Positions 61,931-64,000 of a stretch of 64,000 nucleotides of DNA are shown here, in pieces. Position numbers and translations under genes: made by a program. The notes under the pieces were generated by a model that saw nothing but the letters and a program-made list of their open reading frames with translations, was not told the DNA's origin and did no database searches. Each line of letters opens with the position of its first letter. Positions within the stretch are counted from its first letter, which is position 1. Origin of the DNA: Hyphomicrobiales bacterium (lineage in GTDB: Bacteria > Pseudomonadota > Alphaproteobacteria > Rhizobiales > Rhizobiaceae); assembly GCA_900472175.1 (NCBI GenBank), contig UCHD01000002.1, forward strand, positions 212,235 to 276,234, given 5' to 3'.

Positions 61931-63604
61931 ATGTCGCTCCTCACCGATCCCATCATCGCCCTGTTCATATCGCTGGCGTTAGGCTTTCTCATCGGCAAAC
62001 TGCGGGTTGGCCCGGTTCAGCTCGGCGGAACGTGCGGAACGCTGTTCATCGCCCTCGCAATTGGCCAATTGGGCGTGCAGGTCGGCACCGATCTGAAAAG
62101 CGCCGCCTTCGCCCTTTTCATCTACGCACTCGGTTTCTCCGCGGGACCACAATTCTTCACCAACATTCGTGGCGGCTGGCGATACGGCATCTTTTCGATC
62201 ATCGAAGTTGTCTGTGTGCTGGCGCTGTTGACCATTGCGGTGCTTGTCTTCCATCTCGATGTCGGGACAGCCGCAGGGCTCTTTGCAGGGTCTGCCACCG
62301 AGTCCGCCGTGGTTGGTACCGCGTCGGAAGCGATCGCGCGTCTCGATCTGTCCGGCCCTGAGATTCAGCAACTGCAGGCCAATATCGCCACGGCCTATAG
62401 TCTCACCTATCTCTTCGGGCTTATTGCCATCGTGATCTTCACCACGCAGATCGCTCCGTTGCTGCTGAAAATCGACCTGCGAAAGGAAGCGCAGGATCTC
62501 GCGCGCAAACTGGGATCGACGGATGACGATGAGGAGCAGGCGGAAGGCCTTCCGGCCTTTGTCGGCCGCGCATTCCGTGTCGGCGAGGCGGCGGGCCAAA
62601 CGGTCGGCGATTTTGAGAAGAGCCGGGGATGGGCTGTGGCAATCGAACGGCTGCAGCGCGGCGGCGAGATTCTTGAAACGAAACCGGACTTGTTGTTCGA
62701 AGCGGATGACATCGTGTTTGTCTGGGGCCGCCGCAACGCCGTGATCGCCGTCCGGGACAAGCTCGGTGACGAAGTGCCGGTTCCGCAAGGAACCAACTTT
62801 TCACTCGCGACCCGCGATATCGTTCTGGTGCGGAAGGAAGTGTTCGGCCGTCAGATCCGGCAACTCAGGCAGATGGCTTCGCCCGAGCTGCAGCGCGGCA
62901 TTTTCATATCTCGCGTCCGGCGCATGGGGCAGAACATCCCTGCGCTTTCGGGCACGATTTTGCAGCACGGCGATATCGTCACGCTTTACGGGCCAGAGCC
63001 TGCGCTGGAGCGCGCGGCACGCGAGCTCGGCAAAGCCGCACCCTCCGGCGAGCGTACGGATTTCATATTCCTCGGTCTTGGCCTTGCCGCAGGGCTCGTG
63101 CTTGGGCATTTCCATTTAAAGATCGGTGCTCTGGAGCTGGGGCTCGGCGCTGGCGGCGGCGCGCTGATTTCAGGGCTTGTTTTTGGTTGGCTGAACATGC
63201 GCAATCCGGTGCGCGGGGGTCTGCCTCCGGCCGCGGCGGAGTTTGCCAAGGATTTTGGCCTTGCCACGTTCATCGCGGTAATCGGCCTCAGTGCAGGTCC
63301 CGGTGCGATCAAACTGATCATGGAGTACGGCCTGATCCTGCCTGTGCTCGGACTGCTGGTTTCATTCCTGCCTGCCCTGGTTTCGCTGTTTGTCGGCTGG
63401 AAATTGATGAAGATTGAAGCGCCCATTCTGCTCGGCGTGATCGCGGGGCAGCATTGCAGCACTCCAACTATCAGCGCGCTCGTCTCCCAGGCCGGCAATT
63501 CGACGCCGGTGATCGGCTACACGGTCACCTATGCAATCTCCAATGTCTTGCTGCCATTGATGGGGCCCGTCGTGGTCGGCCTGGTCATGGCGCTGACGGG
63601 TTAG
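61931..63604 (+). CDS. AspT/YidE-type transporter (aspartate:alanine exchanger family)
   Basis: A 557-residue protein with two membrane halves (about residues 5-180 and 375-557) joined by a cytoplasmic region with two RCK_C/TrkA_C domains (about 200-370, with ERLQRGGEILETKPDLLFEADDIVFVWGRR and SGTILQHGDIVTLYGPE). The repeated motifs GSATESAVVGTASEAIA and GQHCSTPTISALVSQAG mark the exchanger family. Members swap amino acids or dicarboxylates; here the cargo is unknown and could be a product of the divergent arylsulfatase. The ATG at 61931 has only a weak ribosome site. An IS end lies 150 bases downstream. Confidence 0.87.
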   Translation: MSLLTDPIIALFISLALGFLIGKLRVGPVQLGGTCGTLFIALAIGQLGVQVGTDLKSAAFALFIYALGFSAGPQFFTNIRGGWRYGIFSIIEVVCVLALLTIAVLVFHLDVGTAAGLFAGSATESAVVGTASEAIARLDLSGPEIQQLQANIATAYSLTYLFGLIAIVIFTTQIAPLLLKIDLRKEAQDLARKLGSTDDDEEQAEGLPAFVGRAFRVGEAAGQTVGDFEKSRGWAVAIERLQRGGEILETKPDLLFEADDIVFVWGRRNAVIAVRDKLGDEVPVPQGTNFSLATRDIVLVRKEVFGRQIRQLRQMASPELQRGIFISRVRRMGQNIPALSGTILQHGDIVTLYGPEPALERAARELGKAAPSGERTDFIFLGLGLAAGLVLGHFHLKIGALELGLGAGGGALISGLVFGWLNMRNPVRGGLPPAAAEFAKDFGLATFIAVIGLSAGPGAIKLIMEYGLILPVLGLLVSFLPALVSLFVGWKLMKIEAPILLGVIAGQHCSTPTISALVSQAGNSTPVIGYTVTYAISNVLLPLMGPVVVGLVMALTG

Positions 63605-63752
63605 CTTGTGTCCGGCTTCTCCCGGAACGGGTGAAAAGGGCAGCATTTGGTGTGCGGTTGTTAAACGCGCTGATTACGGTTTGTCTGTCCCAAAGAGTTG
63701 AAAGACCTTCCCCGGCCATGATCGCCGCTAGCAAGAGTAGCGACAGGTGAGA

Positions 63753-64000
63753 TGGTAATCCCCCCGTTTTTAACCGGGCTCCGCAGTAGAATTCACGCGG
63801 CCATTTTCAGTTTCTGTGCGGGCGTTATGCCACCGATGCCCATATTGGGCCGTTCGTTGTTGTAGGTCCATAGCCACTGTGTGGCGAATTCCTGTGCCTC
63901 CTCGATGCTTTCGATGATGTATTGGTCGAGCCATTCATGTCGGACGGTGCGGTTGTAGTGTTCGACATAGGCATTCTGTTGCGGCTTTCCGGGTTGGATG
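63753..64000 (-). mobile_element. IS3-family insertion sequence, 3' end
   Basis: The boundary is inferred from TGGTAATCCCCCCG at 63753-63766, which begins with the TG terminus of the family and lies 40 bases outside the transposase stop. The element continues past the window, so its other end, repeat and target duplication cannot be checked. It sits between the AspT-type gene and whatever follows. Confidence 0.7.
63793..64000 (-). CDS. IS3-family transposase OrfB, C-terminal 68 residues
   Basis: The minus strand reads IQPGKPQQNAYVEHYNRTVR, then HEWLDQYIIESIEEAQEF, WLWTYNNERPNMGIGGITPAQKLKMAA and a stop. This is the end of the DDE (rve) integrase core, including the catalytic-region segment QNAYVEHYNRT in which E is the third acidic residue. 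The reading frame is intact here; the rest lies outside the window. It needs OrfA and a frameshift for activity in this family. Confidence 0.88.
   Translation of the reverse strand, partial: IQPGKPQQNAYVEHYNRTVRHEWLDQYIIESIEEAQEFATQWLWTYNNERPNMGIGGITPAQKLKMAA

Noticed and set aside
61501..62361. 286-codon frame overlapping the transporter start
   Set aside because: Out of frame with the well-supported AspT-type protein, with an Arg/His-rich translation; the first part is the divergent regulatory gap.
1..64000. CRISPR arrays, tRNA and rRNA genes
   Set aside because: No regularly spaced repeats and no recognisable cloverleaf or rRNA sequence were found on reading through.

Overview
The window looks like a chromosomal or large-plasmid segment of a plant-associated alphaproteobacterium of the Rhizobiales (Rhizobium/Agrobacterium-like). 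The basis is high-GC codon use, a divergent eryD-eryA-eryB / ABC transporter locus of the rhizobial erythritol type, many sugar ABC systems, and families common in rhizobia (GH51 and GH127 arabinofuranosidases, group III truncated globin, DUF2291). No rRNA, tRNA or CRISPR array was seen. About 55 genes are supported.

Region 1 (1-12.6 kb) is a polyol catabolism island. The minus strand carries eryD (SorC regulator), eryA (erythritol-type kinase) and a GlpD-like dehydrogenase cut by the window edge. The plus strand carries a DUF2291 protein, an ABC importer (ATPase, permease, binding protein), then a second operon of kinase, DeoR regulator and FAD dehydrogenase. Both sets have readable promoters with dyads. 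Region 2 (12.8-18.7 kb) is housekeeping or unassigned: DUF535, the periplasmic protease Prc, a J-domain protein, a LuxR-type regulator and Rnk.

Region 3 (19.1-24.5 kb) is one operon: ROK repressor with a 33-bp palindromic operator, NitT/TauT-type ABC importer with a Tat-exported binding protein, and a leaderless sulfatase. It should import and desulfate an organic sulfate ester. Region 4 (24.6-38.8 kb) holds two divergent arabinoside systems, each a full ABC importer plus an intracellular arabinofuranosidase: GH51 (alpha) under an ArsR-like regulator and GH127 (beta) under a LacI repressor. Region 5 (38.9-43.7 kb) has a globin, an OmpR-type two-component system, a PAP2 phosphatase and a membrane protein.

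Region 6 (43.7-63.6 kb) is the most interesting part. It is an envelope-centred cluster: small helical protein, exported HAD phosphatase, DUF3300, DUF2950, MltF-like binding/lytic protein, formylglycine-generating enzyme, CadC-like membrane regulator with TPRs, outer-membrane barrel protein, MoxR/DUF58/DUF4381/VWA/VWA-TPR/BatD operon, Tat-exported arylsulfatase and an AspT-type transporter. All three divergent intergenic regions of this block carry versions of one 16-bp dyad (two identical, the third 13/16), which suggests a single regulon. The formylglycine enzyme can activate both sulfatases of the window. The right edge (63.75-64.0 kb) is the end of an IS3-family element.
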